A stretch of 64,000 nt of DNA. Origin: Brachyhypopomus gauderio (Eukaryota > Chordata > Actinopteri > Gymnotiformes > Hypopomidae). The stretch covers positions 6,595,914 through 6,659,913 of the forward strand of contig NC_135222.1 of assembly GCF_052324685.1 (NCBI RefSeq), in the 5' to 3' direction. Positions within the stretch are counted from its first letter, which is position 1, and each line of letters opens with the position of its first letter. Of this stretch, positions 53,867 through 64,000 are shown one piece after another. The position numbers and the translations under genes are program-made. Under the pieces are notes generated by a model that ran no database searches, was not told the origin of the DNA, and saw only the letters and a list, made by a program, of their open reading frames with translations.

Positions 53867-54801
53867 CTGAAAGTCAAGACATGTTCACATGTGTTAGTGC
53901 TCTGACTAACTGGGTCTGCCTTGTCTGATTGTCTTCCCCTCATGTCTGTCTATTGTTAGTTGCCAACAGAAAGCTACCCAACATGGTAATTACATTAGAC
54001 GAATGAACTGCAAATGGCATTAGACAGGTAAAGACAGGTTTTCGGTTTGAGCGGGTTTACAAAAAGGTCTGTGCGTTTCTAGGGATTCGTAACTCTTCGG
54101 GAGACACCCCCTTTCCAATACCCATAGCAGAGTAGATCCTCTATGATAAATGATGATGTCAGTCCTCTATTACAATTGACCACTACAAAGTGCTACAGGA
54201 GGTGCACAGGTTGTGTAAGGCTGTAGGAGTTATAAAGGCAGCAATGTTCCTCTAATTTCAGTCATAATGAAATAAAGCAGTGGCCCCCAGAGCTATTATG
54301 GAGCTATCTGTTTAAACTCCACACAACGTGGACCTGATTTTGAAGGGTGGGGTGGGAGGTGGGGGGTAGAAGGGGGGGTCAGCGTGACACAGCAAAATAA
54401 GATGGCTTGAACACCAGGCATGCACAAAATGTACAAAACGTGCTGTCTCAGTCTGACAGCGACTGGCATCTAACAGTGCAACAGATAGCAACATGTGCTG
54501 CAAGAAGATGAGCGTGTTGTCATAGAGATGTGAGAAAAACGAACCAACTGTGCAGACATGCTTTGGCGCATTTGCAGTCACATCAGTCGGTTTGCTTAAT
54601 CATTCTGTATGCTGATGGAGAGTAGCTCACTCGTCACTGTCCCAACAAATACATCATGGCTATTAGCAACCTTTCCGCATATGCATTGATTTAAGTGAAA
54701 ACATCTGCGAAACAGTGATATCATTTTGTTTTTCGTTATTTTAATAGCACAGTAAACTGGCAACATGCTGAAGATATCAGAGGATGGATCGGCATCTACG
54801 T

Positions 54802-54816
54802 GGTGTGTGTGTCTGT

Positions 54817-54865
<49 letters not shown>
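54802..54865. repeat. (GT)n microsatellite
   Basis: A GT tract in the 5' mast3 intron. About 440 bp before it, 54340-54380 holds several G runs of 3-7 bases, which could fold as a quadruplex. Confidence 0.95.
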
Positions 54866-54866
<1 letters not shown>

Positions 54867-55351
54867 TGGGGGAAGCTGTATTTACATAGTGCTCAGAGTG
54901 GGAGGACAGTACAGGAATACTGCAGTGATCCTCTTCTAAAGCAGGCTGAAACAGGGCATGAGAACCAAGCATCATGCAGTTCTCATGAGTGTAAGAAGGG
55001 ACGGCATGTCAGAACAGACTGGCTTTGTCATTATAATGCCAAGTCCGGTGTAATGTTTATTAATGTCTATACACTGTTTTGTGGGTAATAAAGGAAATCG
55101 TGCAGTGTCAGATATTGCAATGATGCTGCATACAGTCCTGGCAGCCACTGATGCAGGAGGTGACCACGCCTCAGAGGTGCTGCTTTCTGCACGTGAAGGC
55201 ATGGAAGCAGAAGCTAGCATGCACGTGCAGCGTCGCTAGGAGTTGCCTCATGCCTTCATGTACAACAAGCTGTGAATATGATGTTGCTAATATACATTAC
55301 AACAATACAACCTACAATTCGGTGCTCCTGTTAAGTTTACTGCAGCAAAAC

Positions 55352-55415
55352 CCACACACACAGACACGCGCTCGCGCGCGCACACGCACACACACACATA
55401 CACACACACACGCAC

Positions 55416-55477
<62 letters not shown>
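55352..55477. repeat. (CA)n compound microsatellite with a CG-rich core
   Basis: A long CA tract with GCGCTCGCGCGCGCA-type alternating purine-pyrimidine sequence near 55368-55386. This is a stretch prone to left-handed Z-DNA. It is intronic to the long mast3 transcript. Confidence 0.95.
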
Positions 55478-55479
<2 letters not shown>

Positions 55480-56272
55480 CAGTGTTCAGTTTGATATGAT
55501 CAGAAATGCAATGTGGCCACAGAGGCCACGCAAACACTGTCACGATAAATTGCTGTATTTTACATAACAAGCAAATAGTGTCAAGAGTCATTACACTCAG
55601 TAAGTGTTCAAAATACATGTTTTACATATTTACATATTTAACAGTCCACGGTTTCTGCAAGCATAAAAGACGTGAAGCTCGCGTGTTTTAGCAACACCCA
55701 GGACGTTTTTCTCTTTGCCTACTAATTACTCAGTTAAAAGGGATAAAATGACTAAATCAGAAATCTTCTTGTCTGTCATAATTGGTAATTATGCTCAAAT
55801 CAGTGTCCTACCGCGCAGCCAATTACAGCGAATTGTTTGCTTTGCACAAAATAAAAGATACGCAAGCGGATGCGCCCAAAGACGCGGAAACCCTCCGCAT
55901 CTCATACTTCATATACCGCACAAATGAAGGCGGGTTCATATTTCCTGTAGCTACATCTAACTCCAGTGGGCTGCTGCTATAAGTTGCATGCATAACTGTT
56001 TTCAGCTTTCGTTTATTGCTGCTGTATATACATTTTAGTCTAACCTACTTAGTTTGCTCAAATTAAATCAATAAACCAATCTCTCTCTTTCCATCGCGCG
56101 CTCTATCTCTCTCTTACACACGCGTATTAAAAATGCGAAGGTATAAAATATTAAATCTCTAATGTTGCTTCTGCTTTGTAGTTTACTCACCAGTACGGAG
56201 GGATTTCCCCTCGTCTTCCAGCCGCTACTCCTAAATTATTCATTAATGATGAAGACTAAAAAGCGAACTTAC

Positions 56273-56316
56273 TCCAAAGTAAGGGAGGGGATTTTCAGCC
56301 GGTCTCTTCTCTTCAT
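56273..56316 (-). other. mast3: Alternative first coding exon of mast3
   Basis: ATG at 56316-56314 opens MKRRDRLKIPSLTL and ends in phase 2 at a perfect donor (GA/GTAAGT). Joined to the 53866 exon it gives a continuous SLTLDLSPNQSP peptide, then [11 protein letters not shown] second mast3 promoter would lie upstream, around 56.3-56.7 kb. Confidence 0.5.
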
Positions 56317-57199
56317 CCCTCGGAAGAACGGTGAAGAACCAAAGTAAAGCTTTCTCACACCTCAAAGAGGGACGCGAGAAGTGCAATAAAAAATTGCCCA
56401 CTGTTCACACATCGTCGTGTAACAACATCCCCTGATCAGTCCGACGTCTGGTTCTTATCTCCATTAGAAAAATACAAACGTCGTTTTATGTAGGGTAGAG
56501 CTGTCACGTTGATCTACCGCATACACAAATAGAGATGCAAGCGGTTCGGAAGCGCGTTGTTCTGATTGAATGGTGCGGTCTTCTCTCCAGTGAAACCAGT
56601 GGTTGAGGTACGTGAGGGAACTGGGAGGGGACGCGGTTATGAGGAATGAAGGGAGGCAGTTCAAGAAAATATTAGCAAACAAGACACCCTCAAGACAAGA
56701 CACCAGCAGGACAAGACAAAAAACTGAGGGTGTACCTGCAATAATTTTTTAACTTGACCTGTAGATGTCAGCATCAGTCAGCGCAAGCGCTGGTTTGTTT
56801 CTTCACGTTTTGGTGTATATCTAATGATGGCAGGGTCAGGGACTAAAGGAATTGAGGGTCACATGGACTGTCCCCAGGTCAGTTTAATCCTAGTCCAGAC
56901 CTGTCCTTCACAGACGTGCCGTTCACGGAGATTGACATGACTGGTAAGGCCACATTAAGGAATTATTGTGATTCTTGCTAACACAGGAGTTGCACTGCAA
57001 CTCTTCAGAATGCGGTAGAATCTATAATCCCATTTAATGTTTCAAAGGAAGTCTGAAAATGTAAGTTTAATTTTTTTAAATTTAGGAAATCTAAGATTTC
57101 AAAGCAAAAGGTAGACAAAGTTTACTTTCTCAGTACATATGTGAACTGTTATTTAATTCATTCTCCACTAAGCAAAAACCCCCAAAACAAATTAGAACT

Positions 57200-57206
<7 letters not shown>
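56317..57206. other. Spacer upstream of the distal mast3 start
   Basis: The region before the alternative mast3 first exon. The part near 56480-56720 contains scattered CpG. No gene seen. Confidence 0.4.
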
Positions 57207-57242
<36 letters not shown>

Positions 57243-57269
57243 GAGAGAGAGAAAGAGAGAGAAGAGAGA
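57207..57269. repeat. (GA)n microsatellite
   Basis: A GA tract with a few single-base interruptions. Confidence 0.95.
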
Positions 57270-57675
57270 AATGTAGTCTCTTAGTTACCATGGTGATGAG
57301 GATTACCTATACCATGACTATCTGTGTTTCTGTGTTGATTATGGTCTTCAGAGAGAAGCAAGCATGTGATGTTCACAACCACCCTATTTGTAGAGCCATG
57401 TCCAAAACAAAAACACAACACCCACCCCATATGTATATATTATGTATATATAAACATGAATGTCAAGATTGAATAATTATTACTTTGGCTGTTTTTAGGC
57501 AAATAGGTAATAGGCTAGTCATCGGGCCAAAATAAATATAATATTATGGTTTTAAAAGCAAATATTAAAAAGGTCACTAAATAGGATCTCTGTACGCCAT
57601 GTACATTGATCACAATTGTCATATGCTCTTAGAGTATTTAACTTGAAGTGAATTTAGGGCTGGATTAATAAATTT

Positions 57676-57678
<3 letters not shown>

Positions 57679-57723
<45 letters not shown>

Positions 57724-57733
57724 TGTGTGTGTG
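57679..57733. repeat. (GT)n microsatellite
   Basis: A GT tract directly before copy A of the paired direct repeat. Confidence 0.95.
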
Positions 57734-57738
57734 CTTCT

Positions 57739-57892
57739 GTGTAATCTGTCTCTTGTCTTGTCAGTGTCATGTGTTGCACATGCGTATTGTTAGCGTGTGT
57801 GTACTTAAGCATGTGTGTCACCCTTTGTATTTGTGTCTGGCTCCTGTGTTTGATGTTCAGTATTCACTGTCTTTTGTTAAATAAAAACCACC
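57739..57892 (+). repeat. Diverged direct repeat, copy A
   Basis: It shares with copy B the ordered blocks TCTCTTGTCTTGTCAGTGTC, GTGTGTACTT, GTTGATGTTCA-like, and a TTAAATAAAAACC end that resembles a polyadenylation site. The AATAAA-containing end suggests an LTR or a retroposon 3' end. Confidence 0.5.
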
Positions 57893-58518
57893 TTTTCCTC
57901 CACACCGAATATGACAGAAATACAGAAACCACATGTCACAGCCTGTCTCAGAGTCAGCCATAGACTCGGGGTAAAGTTCTGGAGGTCCTTCCCCAAGCAC
58001 CATGAGCAGACCCACACACATAAGAGGTGTGAGGGTCATCTGCTCATTGACATGAGTGATGAGCTTCTGCGGAAGGAGGGTGAGGGGGGGACTGGTTACC
58101 ATCATCACCTCCACCTGCTGCTCCAGCCTGGATGTTCACCCGTCCCATAAAAACAAGAAATAGTGGTGGAGACCAGAGACTGCTCCCCCAGTGTTGTATG
58201 TTGGTTTGGGTTACGAACGAGGATGAACTATTTCATGGTCTAGAGAAAGACTGGTATCTCAAGTCTTATCCTCTAGAGTCTAGACTCCACCTGAGAGGAG
58301 GACCAGGGTTACATGTGGGATTCAGAAACCCGTGCCTCCAGTCTAGGGGGATTCCTCGAAGTCATGAATTTAGTTTTTTGGATTGAGTCAATGAAAAAAA
58401 GTTTGTGTGATTGATTAATTCAATTTTATTACATTGAGCCAATGCTTAATTTTTTTCAGTGTTGACTCTGGGGTGGAGCAGCGTGCGTTGCTCCTTGGAG
58501 ACTCTGGCTGGCTAATTT

Positions 58519-58659
58519 GTTTAACCTGTTTCTCGTCTCGTTAGTGTCATGTGTATTATTAGCATCTGTGTACTTGTGTGTGTGACACTCATATTTTGTT
58601 GCTATCTTGTTCTCGTGCTCAATGTTCATTGTTTGCTGTTCTGTAAAATAAAAACTGCC
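58519..58659 (+). repeat. Diverged direct repeat, copy B
   Basis: Same order of blocks as copy A (TTTCTCGTCTCGTTAGTGTC, CTGTGTACTT, CAATGTTCATTG, AAAATAAAAACTGCC), about 780 bp away in the same orientation. The sequence between them has no recognisable retroelement coding frame. Confidence 0.5.
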
Positions 58660-59079
58660 ATTAAAAAAAGAAGCTAGCCTGTGCCAGTAGGAAGCCAGTA
58701 GGAAGCTTTAAAATAGCACATTTTAAAACGACTTTTACTACTAGGAAAAGAAAAAAAAAAACTCTAGGACATTTCACATATATTTGAAACGAGATTAGTG
58801 CATTAAAACCACTTCTGTGATCAGTAGTAGCGTTTGCTTAGACTAGCACAAAAAAATAATTTATTGTTTGTGCTTTGTTGCTCAGATAAAAATAAACTAA
58901 ATACAATATATATAACCTTTATATTATAAAATACAATAAACTGAATAGAACTAACTAGAAACTAAATGGCTAAACTAAATGAAAAACAACAATTAGTTGT
59001 GAGCTGAAGCATGCCCCCTCCTGTGGTGCGCCAATAATGGCCTTATTTACAGAACAAAAGTGCCTGCTCGCAGCTGATA

Positions 59080-59550
59080 ATAGGGTGTTAGCTAAAATCC
59101 TTCAGTTCTCTCGACCCTTCTCTGGGTTCCGATGGTAGAAGTGTTGCAAGACCCTTCTCTGGGACTTCTAGTGTTAACACTTCCATTAGTCGCCACAGTG
59201 GGAAGCTGTCGACTAATTGGAAGAAGAAAAACAGCAGCGAAGATGCAGGCAGAAGGTAAAGAATGCGGCTCTTCAAAACTCTTTGCTAAAGTATGGATGA
59301 AATAAAGATGGATCCAGTTCTACAGTCAACTGCACAATATGCAAAGTCACGCTAAAGTTAAATAAAAATACATGTGCGATGCATAATCATCTTGAAATAT
59401 GTCGTGCTGACCGCCAACTACCATGGTAGCAAGCCACAACATGTTGGAAAAGGGCAGACTGGTATCACTCAGTATCCCAAGCGTCCACTCACAGACGAAA
59501 GACGACGACAAATCACGAATTAGCTTGTTAACTTTATTGTAAACGAATCC
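59080..59550 (+). mobile_element. Broken hAT-type transposase remnant
   Basis: A start-like MQAEGKECGSSKLFAKVW segment near 59242 is followed, after a stop and frame change, by a segment reading CTICKVTLKLNK-TCAMHNHLEI, which has the spacing of a BED zinc finger as in hAT/ZBED transposases. Stops and frameshifts make it nonfunctional. Borders are uncertain. Confidence 0.4.
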
Positions 59551-59760
59551 ATGCCCCCCCCCCCACTTTTTTTTGATCCCCTGCAGCTTTTACAGTTAAA
59601 AAAGAATGAAGCGCTAGGACCATGCAGAAAACGACCGCTCCGAGTCCCCCCCCCCGTCGACGATAGACACACACCAGCACACCCCCCCCCCGTCATCGAT
59701 TGGAACGCACACCTCGCACCCCAGTTCTCAAGCCATTTGTGTCCCCCCCACCTATGAAAT
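59551..59760. repeat. C-rich low-complexity block
   Basis: At least four C runs of 7-11 bases (near 59553, 59647, 59681, 59744) separated by unique sequence. No coding sense. Confidence 0.8.
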
Positions 59761-59929
59761 CAAAATTACGTCCATGATTCAAAGACATAACTAACTTTTT
59801 TGAACCAAGATACGCAATCCCGGCTGCGCTGTGGAACCCCATCACCATGCAGTACAGCTCTCTAAAAGAGAGAACACAGCTTATTACAGTCACCACTAAC
59901 GTCTCCTGTGCAGCTGTATTACTTTGCAA

Positions 59930-62400
59930 ATGTATTTATTTTATTTATTAAGAAATTTTGAAAATGGAAGTGCATTTAGACCCTGTTCAGCTGTTGTTTA
60001 AAATAATATTTGACGCATTTGTTTGTGTTAAGTAAATAAGTAAATAAATAAATAAATTAGTAAATTAATTTATCGATCGCCCGAGTTTTTTTGTTTTATT
60101 TAATTATGCAAATTACATCTAGTCGACTATAAAAAACTAGTAGATACTAAATACTAAAAAATACTAGTAGACTAGTAAAAAATATATATATATTTAAAAA
60201 TATAGTAAAAATTACCCCTAATCAGTAGAAAAAAATATAATTATGAATATTGGTTTGGAAACAGTATATGCAAGTTTTAAAATGTATTTCATTCAACTTT
60301 AACGTCAAACCATGAAATTAGTCAAAACATTTTTTGATCTCACCCGTTTGAGGTTGACAAAGATGTGGAGGGATTTTTACACAAAGAAAGTGCTTTACCT
60401 TATTACCGGTTCCAGGAAGTATGTTGACCCATTTAAATATGCTTGCATGTAACAATTTTAGATGCTGTTCAAAGCAGGAACGAAACACAAGTGGTGAGGA
60501 ATAAAGAAATAACTAAAGGATTTTTACTGTTGTAAACTGAATGTCAGAGGAAGCTTGCAAAAGTCTCTTAGTGCTTTGTATTGACTGGCAAATTAACGCT
60601 TGTGGGGTAGAATTAGGGGATGAGTACATGGGGAGTTGAGAGCAGAGTTGTGCGTAAAAGTAAAAATGCTGCCAAAATGTAATAATTTTTTGTAAGTTTA
60701 AGATTTTTGAAGGGTATTTTGTGTGCCATGAATTCCAGAAGAGAGCACATTACATTTCCACCACAGACATGTGGTTACAACTGGTTAGAATAATGTTCCA
60801 TATCATTGCACCCACAACCGCAGAGGAAGTGAGATATAAGTAAACCCACACCGTGGCCAGTCAGTTTCAAGATAGCAGGACGATCCTATCGAAGCATATT
60901 TCTAGATTATTAATGATAAAACTCTGACTCTAGACTACAATAACAAAATATATATATATCAAAAAATCAGATCAAAACAAAATAAATCACAAACCAAGGC
61001 ACCGCAAACATTTCACCTCATTATTTGTCACATTTTAGTTAATTTAAAATAATTTTAAAATGTGTGTTGAAATTCATTTGACATCTACCAGTAAGGTAAT
61101 TGTTTTCTAAACTGTACTAAACACCTGTAAATATTACAGGAAAATTCACATATAAATATGATAAGTGCTAAATGCTAAATAAAAAGGAATTATTTCTTAT
61201 TCTAACAATAATTAAAGGTATGATGATTATACATTGCCTATTCACTTTGGAAATTTTTCAAAAAACCTTTCATGTACCAGCTTCTGCAACACACACAGAA
61301 GAGGTAACTTCAGAAAGAGGCGTGCCCTTTACAAGTTACTGATTTCAAAGAAATGGAAAATTCTGTGCAACAGAAAGTGAAGGTTGAAAGCACTAGAAGA
61401 GACGAGTCAGACTACAACATTGTACATCACCATACAGGCACCAAGCACACACTGTGTCATGTATCGCTGAGTGGGGTGAGTTGCTGAGACATGTGTTTAT
61501 GCTAGGACGTGCTTTATGGACACAATTTCTAAAACAATAGGGTACTTACTGTCACTTACTGTACTTAAAGCTCTCTTGTGACTGTGTGGACTGGACTGAT
61601 CTTCTATAGCTTCTTTTGGACATTAGTGGGATGTGAGAGTCAGTACCATATACCATGTGAATTAAAATTGGCCTCCTGTATTTTGTTTTAGGTTTCTAGG
61701 CCTTTTGTCTGTAAACACAATGGGGTGACCATTTACGTAGTACAGTAAATGTCATGGAAGAACAGGGTTAGAGAATGCAGAAACATTATAGGGCTAGACA
61801 AACCCAATAGTTTCAGTTCAGAATTGGCCTAAAATAGACTATATCTTTATGGCATTCCATTCATAGATATGCTGGTGATGTTGGTAATATGCCTTTTGTT
61901 GTGTTGTGTTACAGGTTTTCTTTCTTTTAATGGACCATGGCATCCACAATATGAGGATATAATGAGGATAATAATCCCATGAAAAAGTGCTTTTTAACTC
62001 ATGAGTTTTCTCTAATACTCAGGGACAGAGAATATTGCTAGTATGGTAGGAGGATCTTCAAAATGGAAGAGGATTTGGAATTAAATGAGGATGTGAAAAC
62101 AAGTTTCAGGTGTCAAATCCTAATTACTTTAAAGCCTTCTAATACAAAAATACATACAAAAGTTCATAAAGGAGTTGATTTAAATGGGCTTTTGAAGTCC
62201 AATAACAAGACCTTAAGCACCTCGAGCCGCCCAAGCCGTATTTCTTAAAACAACCTGTCGGTTGCTAAACATTTACAGCCATGTCACATAAAGGTGTCAT
62301 TACTCTTGAAGTAGCGAGAAAGTCCCCTCCTCAGTATGTTGTGTGGTCTGTGGTCATGCACGTTCGTACTTGAGAAGCTGATTGTACTTGAGAAAAGAAC
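59930..62400. other. AT-rich intergenic region
   Basis: No supported gene, exon or recognisable element. Short AT-rich repeats such as AAGTAAATAAGTAAATAAAT lie near 60031. Confidence 0.5.
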
Positions 62401-62497
62401 AAAAACAGTCAGACGCGACCCGTTTAGTTTCAGTCTGAGAGGGAGAAGGAACAGCTAGTGCTGATGTTGGAGCTGCCTGTCGTTGGAGCCCGTTTGG

Positions 62498-62561
62498 ATG
62501 ATGGAGGGGATGGTGGTTCTTGGACTCCTGGTGTTCGTTTTGGCAGTTTCCATTGCTGAAG
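62498..62561 (+). CDS. Possible first exon of a secreted or membrane protein (signal peptide)
   Basis: ATG at 62498 opens MMEGMVVLGLLVFVLAVSIA, a compact hydrophobic signal-peptide-like stretch, ending at a possible donor (GAAG/GTTCGT at 62562) in phase 1. The donor is weak and no further exon is recognised before the window ends. The upstream 60 bases contain AGTTTCAGTCTG, part of an interferon-type response motif, and an overlapping upstream ATG at 62463. In human, IL12RB1 lies beside MAST3, so a cytokine-receptor gene is one option, but the sequence itself does not show which protein this is. Confidence 0.3.
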
Positions 62562-62926
62562 GTTCGTTTGTCTCCTAATGTTTTGTAAAATCTGGCAGAA
62601 GTATTACATTACCACATTGTAGAAGACTGAAGTTTCTGATCCACTATACCTAATCAGTAATGAAACAGAAATAAAGCTCTGAGTCCTTGTTATGATATTT
62701 TGCCATTTAGTTTTCAACTTTTGGAAAATATAGACAATATTGAGCATGTTTAACCAAAGCGTGTGTGACTTTGTATCACATTGTTCTGTACTACTTAATT
62801 CTAACATGATTGAACTAATCATATAAATCCAAAACAAAGGATTTAGACACTTCGCTTATCATGGGTGTAAGTCTGTAGAGGTTTTATTTCCTTTTTTAAA
62901 ATAATTCTGATAAACATTTAATTTAC

Positions 62927-63660
62927 AAATCTCCTACATTTACATTTACAACATTCAGCAGACACTCTTATCCAGATCAGCTTGCAGAATTGCTTTGTGT
63001 TAGTGCAGAAAAGAGCTGAGGTGTGTTTGTCATCTCTCATGGGACAGTGGTTCAAGATTAGCTGTGCTTGAGTCAAGAAGGGTGTGAAATACGATGTAGT
63101 GTAAGACCTGTGCTTCAGACAGGTGGGGGCTGGTCTATTTTTGTCTTTGAAGGCAAGCTGTACGGTTTTATATCTTAATTTAGGCAACCACAGGAAACCC
63201 ATAAAAAATGGAGATGTGCAAGAGATGTCGAGTGATGTGCAAATATGTGGCTAAATTGAACATGAGCTGTGCAGCTCTGTTCTGGATCAGCTGCAAGGGC
63301 CCTGTGGTGAAACCTGCCAAGAATGAGTTGCAGTGGTCCAGCCTTAAGATGACGGGCGAGTCAAAAAGTACCTCCACAAGTGTGGTTTCCTTGCTACAAG
63401 ATGTCCGAATCCTCCTGATGGTGTACAGGGGGTCTGGGTCATGCCCACGTCCTGAGTGGAGAGTGACAGCACGTTGTCCAGGACAGCACTCAGGTTTGCA
63501 TGTGTTTAAAAAGCATAGATGGAGATGACAAGGTCACGGCAGGACTGGCGATCAGAAGGGACATTGTGGTGGTTGTGTGTTGCTAGGGCTCAGCTTTCGG
63601 TCATGAGCTACTATCCATAATTAGATGTCAGCTAAGCATGTCAGGATCCGGGCTGAGATG
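62927..63660 (+). repeat. Fish interspersed repeat, about 0.7 kb
   Basis: It opens with the common fish block ACATTTACATTTACAACATT, CAGACACTCTTATCCAGATC, and continues through a GTTCTGGATCAGCTGCA and GAGTTGCAGTGGTCCAG region. I recognise these as parts of one dispersed fish element; the class is uncertain. The open frames within it are not genes. Confidence 0.55.
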
Positions 63661-64000
63661 TTAGTGTCTGAGGGAGAAAAGGTGAGGATGAACTGCGTGT
63701 CATTGTCCTTTCACATCCACCCTCCTCCATGTCCAAAGCCTCTGTCTCCAAAGGTCTGCACACTTAGTGGTTAGTCTACCGCGCTCTGTACGGTGTGCAC
63801 ACGCAATGGAATTGACGAGTAAGATAGCACTGTTGTCCTGTAGAGACGTTTAATGATTGCTTACAGTTGGACTGTGTCTTTATTAAATAGTTATGGCTAT
63901 TAGTTATTACTGATATTAGTTATTATTGTAGGAGCATTTCTGAATTTCCTCCATTATAGATACAACATGCAGTGTTTCCTTGAGTCCACTGTGTTACAAG

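Noticed and set aside
62063..62248. Small gene starting MEEDLELNEDVKTSF
   Set aside because: Sixty-one codons in AT-rich DNA without splice or polyadenylation context or recognisable motif.
63180..63528. Coding exons on either strand near 63.2-63.5 kb
   Set aside because: The sequence belongs to a dispersed fish repeat; the frames are by-products.

Overview
The window is vertebrate nuclear DNA, almost certainly from a teleost fish. Coding sequence is split into many short exons with GT-AG introns. The proteins are vertebrate-specific (BSEP-type ABCB11, MAST3, MNK1). The spacers hold long CA/GT, TA and GA microsatellites, decayed Tc1-like and hAT transposons, and fish-type interspersed repeats. 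No bacterial-style operon, CRISPR array, rRNA or tRNA gene was seen.

Layout, left to right. (1) 1-5 kb: the 3' half of mknk1 (+), a MAP-kinase-interacting kinase, entered through an intron that carries a decayed Tc1-like element; a long 3' UTR follows. (2) 5.6-7.3 kb: a small two-helix membrane protein gene (+), probably tmem275. (3) 7.3-11 kb: AT-rich spacer ending in an NRF-1-type promoter. (4) 11.06-14.55 kb: the complete ten-exon atp5f1b gene (+), encoding the mitochondrial ATP synthase beta subunit. (5) 17.6-19.5 kb: a four-exon short-chain dehydrogenase of the SDR9C group (-), close to HSD17B6/RDH16. (6) 20.7-21.7 kb: an unrecognised two-exon small gene (+). (7) 23.3-34.05 kb: complete abcb11 (+), 28 coding exons and 1349 residues, encoding the bile salt export pump. 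(8) 35.1-36.1 kb: an unrecognised single-exon gene (-) whose start fits N-terminal lipidation. (9) 39.9-56.3 kb: mast3 (-), about 26 coding exons with alternative first exons. (10) 56.3-64 kb: repeat-rich spacer, with a possible signal-peptide exon of a further gene (+) near 62.5 kb.

Exon coordinates were derived by joining open frames at GT-AG sites. They close in frame for atp5f1b (518 aa), abcb11 (1349 aa), the SDR (319 aa) and mast3 (1451 aa), which supports the models. These genes do not form one pathway. Two regulatory links are suggested: NRF-1 and ERR-like motifs upstream of atp5f1b, and a duplicated FXR-like inverted repeat upstream of abcb11, a classic bile-acid-induced gene.

I found no convincing new multi-gene system. 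The most unusual items are a 43-bp tandem repeat that copies an exon end with its splice donor in mknk1, repeat-built splice signals in mknk1, abcb11 and mast3, the paired IR-1 motifs before abcb11, and two protein-coding genes I cannot assign.
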